This document shows, piece after piece, positions 7,169 through 13,803 of a stretch of 17,265 nucleotides of DNA. The DNA is from DASXTK01 sp036505485 (GTDB lineage: Bacteria > Actinomycetota > Acidimicrobiia > Acidimicrobiales > VFJN01). How positions within the stretch are numbered: position 1 is the stretch's first letter; every line of letters begins with the position of its first letter. The notes beneath the pieces are model-generated. The model did not search any database and was not told where the DNA came from. It saw only the letters and a list, made by a program, of their open reading frames with translations. The translations under genes were made by a program, and so were the position numbers. The stretch lies in assembly GCA_036505485.1 (NCBI GenBank), contig DASXTK010000201.1, forward strand, positions 1 through 17,265, read 5' to 3'.

Positions 7169-8132
7169 CGTAGTGATCCTTGGAGTCTGCGTCGCCGCCG
7201 TTGTAGCCGACCTGCTGTTCGGCCCGGACCAGCCTGCCACGGAGATCGCCCAGCACCACCGAGACTACGGCGGTCCTTGGCGTCGATGGGCCCGCGCGGC
7301 CGGGGAATTGGCGGCGACGGCGGGTCAATGGGTGTCCGAACGCATCAGATCGGCGGGACGGGCGTTTTCCAGTGCACGGCGGGGTACGGCGGCTGGTTCG
7401 AGAGCCAGCGGTGAAGCTTTGCGTCAGGGACTGGTCGCCGTCGAGGCGCGGCGCCGAGCTTTCGCCCAGCGGCACGCCGCCCACGCCCGTCACATGGCCC
7501 ACATGGATGAGGTGACGGGGATCGAACCCCCCGAGCCATATCCGATCCCCACCCCACCGACGGCCACGGCACTGAAGGAGACGCCACCGGCTCCCCGGCT
7601 CTGGCCCTCGGCCGATCCCGAGCAACGTTGGGCCGCGCCGGATCCTGGTTCCCAGCCGGAACCGGGCCCGGACCCGACCCTGAGCCCAGCGGCAGCAGCC
7701 GGCACAGCCACGCCCGACACCGCAGACATGGCGGACCCGACCTGGGCGCCGCCGACCGGACCTCCCGCCGGCGTACCCGACCTCCCGGCCGCCGCGGCCG
7801 CCGCCGCAGTCCCGATCGCGGCCGGGCCCGAAGTCGGAGCAGTCAAGCGCCAGTGGCTGGCCGGTCGCACGACATCGCGCCGGGCCGGACGGCGCCAAGT
7901 CCCGTACCGGCCCCGGGAAGCGCCACGACCCGACACCGGAGGAACCCCCCGGATAGACGACGTCCCGGTCCTCGCCGAGCGAGGACCGTCGGCGCCGCTC
8001 AAGATCTCGTGGTTCGTGCGGCTGCGCTCGGCCGTGTTCCTGGTGCTCCTCATGACCGTGCTCGGCGTGGTCACGACGGCGGGGATACTGCTGGTCGGGT
8101 TCCTGCTGGTGCAGGTCCTGGCGGGCCTGTAG
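7149..8132 (+). CDS. Pro/Ala-rich membrane protein with terminal helices, unknown function
   Basis: I do not recognise a family. With a GTG start at 7149 the product has 327 aa: a hydrophobic N-terminal helix (SALLLTVVILGVCVAAVVAD), a basic helical segment (about residues 35-110, RRWARAAGELAATAG and ARRRAFAQRHAAHARH), a long Pro/Ala/Gly/Thr-rich low-complexity middle, and a C-terminal hydrophobic pair or long helix (last ~36 residues, SAVFLVLLMTVLGVVTTAG and onward). Both ends are thus likely in the membrane with a cytoplasmic or extracytoplasmic disordered loop between. The open frame continues upstream to 6975, but that part is antisense to the protease gene and looks like chance. The start has no Shine-Dalgarno site; a -10-like TACCAT 10 nt upstream suggests leaderless transcription. 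The stop is 12 bp from the convergent TetR gene. Confidence 0.65.
   Translation: MSALLLTVVILGVCVAAVVADLLFGPDQPATEIAQHHRDYGGPWRRWARAAGELAATAGQWVSERIRSAGRAFSSARRGTAAGSRASGEALRQGLVAVEARRRAFAQRHAAHARHMAHMDEVTGIEPPEPYPIPTPPTATALKETPPAPRLWPSADPEQRWAAPDPGSQPEPGPDPTLSPAAAAGTATPDTADMADPTWAPPTGPPAGVPDLPAAAAAAAVPIAAGPEVGAVKRQWLAGRTTSRRAGRRQVPYRPREAPRPDTGGTPRIDDVPVLAERGPSAPLKISWFVRLRSAVFLVLLMTVLGVVTTAGILLVGFLLVQVLAGL
7177..7181 (-). promoter_or_regulatory. Ribosome binding site fixing the YlbL-like start
   Basis: AAGGA on the minus strand lies 8 nt before the GTG at 7168. It decides between that GTG, a later ATG at 7138 and a longer open frame to 7240, and places the site inside the coding region of the divergent gene. 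Confidence 0.6.
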
Positions 8133-8144
8133 ATGCCCGGTCGG

Positions 8145-8768
8145 TCACGCCGGTACCTCACCGAAGATGGCGTGGTACCACAGGTCGGCCAGCACCATGA
8201 TGGCGCCGTCGAGGCTCTCCCGAGCGGGCGGGGTGTTGAGCTCCAGATGGGTGAAGGCGAACCACTCGACCATGGCCGCCAGGGCGTGGGCCGCCAGGAT
8301 CGGGTCCAGCGGACGGATCGTGCCCACCGCCTGCCCGGCCTCCAGACCGGCGGTGACCCGGTCGATGAAGACGTGCCGCAGCTCCAGCCACAGCTGGCGC
8401 ACCCGCGGCGAGATCAGGGCGCCTTCGAGCACGGCACGCCACAGCCCCACGTGGGGGGTGTAAGCGGACACGAAGCCCCGCAGCACGTGCTCGATCACCT
8501 GGCGGGGTGGTCCTTCGGCCGGGGATTGGGCCGCGGCGGCCAGCTCGTCGATGATCACCACCTCCATCACGCAACAGAAGGCGTCTTCCTTGTTCTTGAA
8601 GTAGAGGTAGAACGTGCCGTGCGCGGTGCTGGCCCGTTCGGTGATAGCCCCGACGCTGGCACCCTGGAAGCCCCGCTCCTCGAAGATCTCGCAGGCCGCA
8701 GTGAGCAGCTGGAGCCGGGTCTCGGCAGCCTGACGCTGCCGGAGATTCCCCGTCGGCTGGTGGGCCAC
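8145..8768 (-). CDS. TetR/AcrR family transcriptional regulator
   Basis: The 207-aa product has a classic TetR DNA-binding domain at about residues 15-62: the helix LTAACEIFEERGFQGASVGAIT, recognition-helix region ERASTAHGTFYLYFKNKEDAF, followed by an all-helical ligand/dimerisation domain. The GTG at 8768 is favoured by a GGAGAG 5 nt upstream; the open frame extends further upstream but is antisense to the HEAT-repeat gene. The ligand is not predictable. The gene is divergent from the HEAT-repeat gene with only 31 bp between starts, so the regulator may control itself and that neighbour, though I see no clear palindromic operator in the gap. It converges on the membrane-protein gene ending at 8132. 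Confidence 0.92.
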   Translation of the reverse strand: MAHQPTGNLRQRQAAETRLQLLTAACEIFEERGFQGASVGAITERASTAHGTFYLYFKNKEDAFCCVMEVVIIDELAAAAQSPAEGPPRQVIEHVLRGFVSAYTPHVGLWRAVLEGALISPRVRQLWLELRHVFIDRVTAGLEAGQAVGTIRPLDPILAAHALAAMVEWFAFTHLELNTPPARESLDGAIMVLADLWYHAIFGEVPA

Positions 8769-8799
8769 CGTCGCTCTCTCCCAGGTCTGGCCGGCGCAG

Positions 8800-9420
8800 G
8801 TGTCACGGAACCTAGCTGACGCAATCCGGCGGCGCCGCGAAGTCGCGTTGGCCGGCCACCGCGGTGACGCCGCCGCGGTAAGGGGTTTTGTGGCCGACCC
8901 CGATCCGACGGTGCGGGCCGCGGCGCTGGGAGCGCTGGCCCGGGCCGACGATCTCACCGTCGCCGATGTGGAGGCCGGGTTGGCCGACGGTGCCCCGATG
9001 GTCCGCCAGCGCGCCACGGAACTGGCAGCCCGCTGGCCGGGAGACGGCGGCCCCCGACTGCTCCCAGGCCTGGACGACCACGATCCCTCGGTGGTGGAGA
9101 CGGCGGCGTGGGCCTGCGGCGAGCGGTCGCCGGCCGAGCCCGGCGTGGTGGAACGGCTGGCGCTCGTCGCCACCGGCCACGACGACCCGTTGTGCCGGGA
9201 GGCCGCAGTCGCGGCCCTGGGCGCCCTCGGCGATTCCGCCGGACTCCCGGCCATCCTCACCGCCACGACGGACAAGCCCGCGGTACGGCGCCGGGCGGTG
9301 TTGGCCCTGGCCCCGTTCGACGGCCCGGACGTCGACACAGCCCTGCAGCGCGCCCTCGAGGACCGGGACTGGCAGGTCCGCCAGGCCGCCGAGGACCTAC
9401 TCGGCCGCCCCGACGACTGA
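8800..9420 (+). CDS. HEAT-repeat protein
   Basis: The 206-aa product is almost entirely tandem HEAT-like helical repeats, shown by the recurrent pattern DPDPTVRAAALGALAR (about 32-47), DGAPMVRQRATELAARW, DHDPSVVETAAWACGE, HDDPLCREAAVAALGALGD, TDKPAVRRRAVLALAPF and DRDWQVRQAAEDLLGR. That gives roughly six repeats, each with the D-P/V-R core. Such proteins are protein-protein scaffolds, and related bilin-lyase and DNA-glycosylase HEAT proteins exist; no catalytic signature is visible here, so only a binding role is inferred. The GTG start at 8800 has a weak upstream context. It is divergent from the TetR gene and its last 24 bp overlap the 3' end of the convergent BsaP-like gene. Confidence 0.85.
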   Translation: MSRNLADAIRRRREVALAGHRGDAAAVRGFVADPDPTVRAAALGALARADDLTVADVEAGLADGAPMVRQRATELAARWPGDGGPRLLPGLDDHDPSVVETAAWACGERSPAEPGVVERLALVATGHDDPLCREAAVAALGALGDSAGLPAILTATTDKPAVRRRAVLALAPFDGPDVDTALQRALEDRDWQVRQAAEDLLGRPDD

Positions 9421-9579
9421 CCCGTCGCACCCCCGGCAGCGGGCGGTCCAGCCAGTGGGTGTGACCTGGACCGTGAGCCGGCGACCGCAGGTGGCGCAGA
9501 ACCGCGGCGGGTCGAGCGCGGGGAGACAGCCAGCGCAGTCCGTGCCGAACAGGCGACCGCACCCAGCGCAATGGGCCAC
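9397..9579 (-). CDS. bsaP: BsaP-like biotin synthase auxiliary protein, cysteine-rich
   Basis: This 60-aa product starts with GTG at 9579, which shares one base with the bioB stop (TAGTG), and has AAGG 7 nt upstream inside bioB. It carries four CxxC pairs: C4/C7, C15/C18, C28/C31 and C48/C51. The segment PPRFCATCGRRLTVQV followed by GWTARC resembles the actinobacterial biotin synthase auxiliary protein BsaP, which is encoded next to bioB and needed for biotin synthase activity in mycobacteria, probably through an iron-sulfur cluster. Translational coupling with bioB strongly supports this role. The N-terminal two CxxC pairs seem extra compared with the mycobacterial protein as I remember it, so a plain zinc ribbon remains an alternative. 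The 3' end overlaps the convergent HEAT-repeat gene by 24 bp. Confidence 0.75.
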   Translation of the reverse strand: MAHCAGCGRLFGTDCAGCLPALDPPRFCATCGRRLTVQVTPTGWTARCRGCDGSVVGAAE

Positions 9580-10583
9580 TACAGCACCTTGGACAGGCTG
9601 CCGATCGGCATCCGCAGCTCGTGGAGCATCTCCACGTCCTCGGTCGGCTGCCGACCCAGGGTGGTGAGGTAGTTGCCCACGATCAGGGCGTTGATCCCGG
9701 ACTGCATCCCCATCTCCTGCAGGTCGCCCAGCGTGACCTCGCGCCCGCCGGCGTACCGCAGGATCACCTCCGGCAGTGCCAGCCGGAACAGCGCGATCCA
9801 ACGGATCGCCTCGAGCGCATCCACCAGCGGCCGGTCGGCCAGCGGGGTGCCGGGGCGGGGGTTCAGGAAGTTGATCGGGACCTCGGCCGGTCCGACCTCC
9901 CGCAGCTGGCCGATCAGTTCGATCCGCTGCTCGTCGGTCTCACCCATGCCCAGCAACACGCCGCAGCACAGCTCCATCCCCACCGAGCGCACCCGCTGGC
10001 AGGTCTCGAACCGCTCCTCCCACGAGTGGGTGGTGACGATGCGCCCGAAATGGGATCGGGCGGTCTCCAGGTTGTGGTTGTAGCGATGCGTCCCCGCGGT
10101 GGCGAGACGCGAGGCCTGCCCGTCGTCGAGGATCCCGGCCGACACCGCCACCTGGAGCCCGGTCTCGTCCGCCACGAGCGGCACGACCTCCTCCAGGTGC
10201 TGCATCAACCGTTCGTCCGGACCCCGCACGGCGTAGACCAGACAGAACTCGCTGGCCCCCTCGATCTTCGCCGTATCCCGGGCCGCCCCCAGCACCTCGT
10301 CCCGGGTCAGCAGGGGAACGGCCTTGACCGGGGACTCGAAGCGCGACGACTGGGAGCAGAACGAGCAGTCCTCGGGGCAGCCTCCGGTCTTGGCCGACAG
10401 GATCCCTTCGACCTCCACCGTGTCGCCGCAGCGGGCCAGCCGGACCTCGTGGGCCAGCGCGGCCAAGGCCGGCAAGTCGTCGTCGGGGAGCGCCGCCAGG
10501 GCAGCGAGCTCGTCCAGGGTCAGGTCACGGCCCTCACCGAGGAGCGCGTCACGGGCGTTCTGCAGAGGGGATCCAGCCAGCAC
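9579..10583 (-). CDS. bioB: Biotin synthase
   Basis: The 334-aa product is a radical-SAM enzyme that inserts sulfur into dethiobiotin, the last step of biotin synthesis. The SAM-binding [4Fe-4S] motif CxxxCxxC is seen at C69, C73 and C76 (GGCPEDCSFCSQ). Other family signatures are KTGGCPEDC, YNHNLETA, ELCCGVLLGMGET, INFLNPRPGTPL and the end region YAGGRE...GINALIVGNYLTT. Length is normal. GTG at 10583 gives the expected N-terminus, though no strong ribosome binding site precedes it; the frame open further upstream is antisense-free but overlaps the mreB-like gene and looks non-coding. It is the fourth gene of the operon, 32 bp after the mreB-like stop, and is translationally linked to the BsaP-like gene. 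No other bio genes are in the window. Confidence 0.96.
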   Translation of the reverse strand: MLAGSPLQNARDALLGEGRDLTLDELAALAALPDDDLPALAALAHEVRLARCGDTVEVEGILSAKTGGCPEDCSFCSQSSRFESPVKAVPLLTRDEVLGAARDTAKIEGASEFCLVYAVRGPDERLMQHLEEVVPLVADETGLQVAVSAGILDDGQASRLATAGTHRYNHNLETARSHFGRIVTTHSWEERFETCQRVRSVGMELCCGVLLGMGETDEQRIELIGQLREVGPAEVPINFLNPRPGTPLADRPLVDALEAIRWIALFRLALPEVILRYAGGREVTLGDLQEMGMQSGINALIVGNYLTTLGRQPTEDVEMLHELRMPIGSLSKVL

Positions 10584-10615
10584 GCCCGCCGAAACTAGTT
10601 GCCGGAGGAGTCCGG

Positions 10616-11620
10616 CTAGTACTCCTCGAGGAACACGGCCTTGAGCGCCGCGGGGTCCTCGATGCAATGCCCGGCACCCAGGACGACGCATTCCAGGGGA
10701 TGATCGGCGACCCGCACGTCCACCTCGATCTCCGCGGCGATGCGACGGTCCAGCCCGGGCAGCAGTCCCCCACCGCCGGCCAGCACGATGCCCTCCTCGA
10801 TGACGTCGTTGGCCAGCTCGGCCGGGGCGCTGGCCAGGCACACCTTGACCGACTCGATCAGCTCGTCCACCACGTCCTCGATGGCGGCCCGCAGCTCCGA
10901 CGGGGTGAGCACCACGGTCTTGGCCAGCCCGGTGGCCAGGTCACGCCCCCGGACCTCGGCCTTCACGTCCTCGTCGCCCATGGGCCAGGCCGAGCCGATG
11001 GCCAGCTTGATCTCCTCGGCCGTCCGCTCGCCCACCGCGACCCGGTACTCCCGGCGCACGTAGGACTGGATGGCGGCGTCGATGTCGAAGCTCCCGACCC
11101 GCACCGCGTCCATGGCCACGATGCTGCCCAGCGAGATCAGCGCGGTCTCGGTCGTGCCGCCGCCGACGTCGATGACCAGGTTGGCCATGGGCTCGCCGAT
11201 GGGCAGGCCGCAACCGATCGCCGCGGCCATCGGCTGTTCGATGAGGTACGCCTCGGCCGCACCGGCCAGCCGAGCTGCCTCGCGCACCGCCCGGCGCTCC
11301 ACCTCGGTGATGGCCGACGGCACGCAGAGCACCACGCGGGGACGGCCGAACCGTCCATGCCGGACTCGGGACAGCAGCAGCCGCAGCATCCGCTGGGTGA
11401 CCTCGAAGTCGGTGATGGCTCCGTGGCGCAGGGGACGCTCGGCCACGATGTCGTGGGGCGTTCGTCCCATCATCTGCCAGGCGTCGTGACCGACCGCCAG
11501 CACCTCGTGGGTGCGGCTGTTCAGCGCGATGACCGTCGGCTCGTTGAGGACGATGCCGTTGCCCCGCTCGTACACGAGCGTGTTGGCGGTGCCGAGATCG
11601 ATGGCCAGGTCGCGGGCCAT
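10616..11620 (-). CDS. MreB-family actin-like protein
   Basis: The 334-aa product has the actin/Hsp70 ATPase fold motifs of MreB: phosphate-1 AIDLGTANTLVYERG near the N-terminus, the MreB hallmark VPSAITEVERRAVREAA, phosphate-2 VIDVGGGTTETALISLG, and the adenosine motif LAGGGGLLPGLD near the C-terminus. Length matches MreB (about 335-345 aa). MreB polymerises under the membrane and guides cell-wall synthesis. The gene lacks mreC and mreD neighbours; instead it lies between a small membrane-protein gene (10-bp gap) and bioB. It may thus be a second, stand-alone paralog (Mbl-like) rather than the cluster-encoded mreB. No clear Shine-Dalgarno site precedes the ATG, so translation may depend on coupling to upstream genes. 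Confidence 0.93.
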   Translation of the reverse strand: MARDLAIDLGTANTLVYERGNGIVLNEPTVIALNSRTHEVLAVGHDAWQMMGRTPHDIVAERPLRHGAITDFEVTQRMLRLLLSRVRHGRFGRPRVVLCVPSAITEVERRAVREAARLAGAAEAYLIEQPMAAAIGCGLPIGEPMANLVIDVGGGTTETALISLGSIVAMDAVRVGSFDIDAAIQSYVRREYRVAVGERTAEEIKLAIGSAWPMGDEDVKAEVRGRDLATGLAKTVVLTPSELRAAIEDVVDELIESVKVCLASAPAELANDVIEEGIVLAGGGGLLPGLDRRIAAEIEVDVRVADHPLECVVLGAGHCIEDPAALKAVFLEEY

Positions 11621-11630
11621 GGGCTACGGC

Positions 11631-11816
11631 TCAGCGCTTCCAGAGCCGGCGTCGACGTCCACTGCCTTGGCCTCGGGAGGCCAGGGCCTCCATCTCGCGG
11701 CGGAAGGAATCGATGCCGGACTCCGTCGAGCGGGGTGGACGCTGGCGCCAGTACAGGACCAGACACCCGACCACCGAGATTCCCACCGCCAGCAACAGGA
11801 AGAACGCCGCGTTCAC
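11631..11816 (-). CDS. Small single-helix membrane protein, unknown function
   Basis: The 61-aa product starts with GTG at 11816, overlapping the moaE stop codon in a GTGA arrangement, which indicates translational coupling. Residues 3-22 (AAFFLLLAVGISVVGCLVLY) form one membrane helix; the rest is a basic, probably cytoplasmic tail (WRQRPPRSTESG, then REMEALASRGQG and RRRRLWKR). I recognise no family. It lies 10 bp upstream of the mreB-like gene, so an accessory role for that protein at the membrane is possible but unproven. Confidence 0.7.
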   Translation of the reverse strand: MNAAFFLLLAVGISVVGCLVLYWRQRPPRSTESGIDSFRREMEALASRGQGSGRRRRLWKR

Positions 11817-12292
11817 CGCTCGACCAGCTCGTGGTCGCAGAGGCCCCAGCTCTCGCCGCCGGCCCAGCGCTCACGCTTCCAGATCGGCGCAGTCGCCTTG
11901 AGGGTGTCGATGCAGAACCGGGCGGCCGCGAACGCCTCCGGGCGATGAGGCGCCGACACCGCGACGACCACCGCGCTGTCGGCGAGCTCGACCACCCCGG
12001 TGCGGTGCAACAGGACGACCCGGCCCAACACCGGCCAACGCACCCGGGCCTCGTCGGCCACCGCGTGCAGCGACGGCACCACGTATTCGTCGTAGGCCTC
12101 GTACTCGAGGTAGGTGACGTCGGGGCGACCAGGCGCGTGGTCGCGGGCGGTCCCCGAGAACAGCACCAGACCCCCGCAGTCCGGGCGCACGACCCAGGCG
12201 GCCGCTTCGGCCACCGGCAGCGGTGTACCCGACACCCCGATCCACGTGTCGCCTTCGCTCGGCGGAAGGATCGGGTGCGGCTGCGGCTCCAC
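11813..12292 (-). CDS. moaE: Molybdopterin synthase catalytic (large) subunit MoaE
   Basis: The 159-aa product is the MoaE subunit that, with thiocarboxylated MoaD, converts cyclic pyranopterin monophosphate into molybdopterin. Signatures in order: VLFSGTARDHAPGR (about 43-56), LEYEAYDEY (62-70), LLHRTGVVELADSAVVVAVSAPHR (94-117), and the active-site lysines K132 and K139 in LKATAPIWKRE, matching Lys119 and Lys126 of the E. coli enzyme. The GTG at 12292 is chosen because a -10-like TACGAT ends 6 nt before it; GTG at 12235 would give 140 aa and remains possible. It is the first gene of the operon running to the BsaP-like gene, and is divergent from the HtrA-like gene. MoaD is not in the window. 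Confidence 0.92.
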   Translation of the reverse strand: MEPQPHPILPPSEGDTWIGVSGTPLPVAEAAAWVVRPDCGGLVLFSGTARDHAPGRPDVTYLEYEAYDEYVVPSLHAVADEARVRWPVLGRVVLLHRTGVVELADSAVVVAVSAPHRPEAFAAARFCIDTLKATAPIWKRERWAGGESWGLCDHELVER

Positions 12293-12298
12293 CGGGCC

Positions 12299-12304
12299 AT
12301 CGTA
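12299..12304 (-). promoter_or_regulatory. Candidate -10 box of the moaE-mreB-bioB operon
   Basis: TACGAT on the minus strand ends 6 nt before the GTG at 12292, consistent with leaderless transcription and supporting that start. The -35 region is unremarkable. Confidence 0.4.
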
Positions 12305-12308
12305 GGCC

Positions 12309-12388
12309 GACCAGGACCGATCCCCATTCCACCTGGTCCCGTCATCGCGGCCGATCCAATTCGGCCCAGAATGGACCGGGAATCCGGT
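12309..12388. promoter_or_regulatory. Three dyads in the moaE / HtrA-like divergent gap
   Basis: The 141-bp gap between divergent starts contains GACCAGG (12309-12315) with CCTGGTC (12332-12338), GGCCGA (12349-12354) with TCGGCC (12361-12366), and ACCGG (12375-12379) with CCGGT (12384-12388). They fall upstream of both candidate -10 boxes, where operators would be expected. Short dyads occur by chance in G+C-rich DNA, so this is tentative. Confidence 0.25.
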
Positions 12389-12420
12389 CGCCCGCGCCCC
12401 GTAGATGCGCGCGCAACGTT

Positions 12421-12426
12421 TATCCT
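12421..12426 (+). promoter_or_regulatory. -10 box of the HtrA-like gene
   Basis: TATCCT ends 7 nt before the GTG at 12434, the expected spacing for transcription starting at the G of the start codon. No ribosome binding site precedes the GTG. This pattern resembles the one at the DUF2342 gene (TAGCAT, 7 nt, GTG). Confidence 0.55.
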
Positions 12427-12433
12427 CCGCCAC

Positions 12434-13666
12434 GTGTCGTTCGCTGACGACGCTGCCGACGACGACGCCGGCTTCCGTCCGCCACCTCATCCCGACGACC
12501 GCCTTTGGCGGCACCCGTCGGAGATGCTCAGCTCGCGCCGTGCCGCGGCGCAGAGCCGAACGCCGCGCCCCCAGACCCGCCCCAGCGCCTGGGGCACGGT
12601 GGCGGTGGCCGCCGCGGGGATGGTGCTGGTCGCGGCCGGTGTGAGCGTGATCACCATGGGGCTCAGCTCGGCCAAGCAGGCCGGCCCGATCGAGCAGGCC
12701 TCGATCGCCCCGATGGGCTCTCGCCTCGGTTTCTCGGGACTCGACCCCGAGCAGCAGCCCAACGCCGACCAGCTGGAGCTGGCCCAGCGTCTGGCCCCCA
12801 GCATCGTGCGGGTCGACAGCGGTGGCGCCCGGGGCTCGGGCATCGTCATGCGCGACACCGGTGTGATCCTGACCAGCGCCGCGGTGGTCGGTGAGGCCGA
12901 GAAGGTCGTGGTGGCGCTGGCTGACGGGCAGCTGATCACGAGCCAGCTCGTGGACGTCGACCCGACCACCGGGCTGGCGATCATCCACCTCCCCGACGAC
13001 GGCTACACCCCGGTGCCGCTGCGCTCCGGCCAGGATCTGCGCAGCGAGACGGCATCGCAGCCGGGCGGCCGCCAGGCCACCGCCCTGGGCGTCGATTCGA
13101 CCGGGCGAGTCCTCATCGGAGCCGGCCAGCTGGGTTCCCAGGCCACCAAGGTCGACCGGGACGGGCTCGACCCCCTCGACGGGGTGTACGTCCTCGACAC
13201 GGTCTCCCTGGGCAGCGAGCTGCGCGGTGGCCCGGTGGTCGCCGACAACGGGACGGTCATCGGCATCACCGTTTGGACCGACGAGGTCCAGAGCTACACG
13301 CTGTCGATGGCGGCGGCCAGCAAGGTCGTCTCCGACCTGGTGGCGACCGGAGCGGCCCGGCACACCTGGCTGGGCATCGAGGGACGGGACACCACCCGCG
13401 CCGATGGCCCGGTCGGGGTCTTCGTGGACCAGGTCGTCGACAAGAGCCCCTCAGCCGACGCGCTGTCCCACGGTGACATCATCGTCGCCATCGACGGCCA
13501 CCCGATCATCGGGATGTCCCCGCTCGTGGCCGAGCTGCGGGTGCACGAGCCCGGCGATGTGGTCGAGCTCACCATCGACTCCCACGACGACGAGGGCGAA
13601 CTGCGCACCCAGCAGGTCACCCTCCAACCCCGCCCCGCCACCCTCGACAGCTCCGAAAAGGGGTAG
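12434..13666 (+). CDS. HtrA-like membrane protein with PDZ domain, catalytic triad lost
   Basis: The 410-aa product has an N-terminal cytoplasmic segment with RLWRHPSEM (23-31), one membrane helix (about 54-77), a chymotrypsin-fold domain like HtrA/DegP (about 115-305) and a PDZ domain (about 310-395, with LSHGDIIVAIDGHPIIG). Alignment by eye with HtrA shows that the catalytic residues are gone: the His of TNAHVV is Ala150 (ILTSAAVV), the Asp of DLAVL is Gly180 (TTGLAII), and the Ser before GGP is Arg264 (SELRGGPVV). The fold residues around them are kept, so the gene is not decaying but probably encodes a pseudoprotease acting as a binding or sensing protein outside the membrane. The GTG at 12434 follows a -10 box by 7 nt. 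The frame open far upstream is antisense to the mreB and moaE genes. It is divergent from moaE and followed by a strong terminator hairpin. Confidence 0.88.
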   Translation: MSFADDAADDDAGFRPPPHPDDRLWRHPSEMLSSRRAAAQSRTPRPQTRPSAWGTVAVAAAGMVLVAAGVSVITMGLSSAKQAGPIEQASIAPMGSRLGFSGLDPEQQPNADQLELAQRLAPSIVRVDSGGARGSGIVMRDTGVILTSAAVVGEAEKVVVALADGQLITSQLVDVDPTTGLAIIHLPDDGYTPVPLRSGQDLRSETASQPGGRQATALGVDSTGRVLIGAGQLGSQATKVDRDGLDPLDGVYVLDTVSLGSELRGGPVVADNGTVIGITVWTDEVQSYTLSMAAASKVVSDLVATGAARHTWLGIEGRDTTRADGPVGVFVDQVVDKSPSADALSHGDIIVAIDGHPIIGMSPLVAELRVHEPGDVVELTIDSHDDEGELRTQQVTLQPRPATLDSSEKG

Positions 13667-13746
13667 CGGGTCCAGAACGACGGAGGACTCCCACCTCACG
13701 CCGGATTGACGCCGGGAAGCTAGCGGCGGCCGCAACGAGGCTCCCA

Positions 13747-13768
13747 GGCCAGCCCCGAGGGGCTGGCC
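13747..13768 (+). terminator. Terminator hairpin after the HtrA-like gene
   Basis: GGCCAGCCCC, GA, GGGGCTGGCC is a perfect 10-bp inverted repeat 80 bp past the stop codon. It lacks a T run but is very stable, typical for G+C-rich genomes, and could act in both directions. Confidence 0.65.
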
Positions 13769-13803
13769 GATCCCATGATGACTGGCGGTCCCTCACGAGG
13801 TGC

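Noticed and set aside
10667..12433. Upstream extension of the HtrA-like frame for about 589 codons
   Set aside because: It lies opposite mreB and moaE and has no domain; the -10 box 7 nt before the GTG at 12434 and the N-terminal motif RLWRHPSEM mark the real start.
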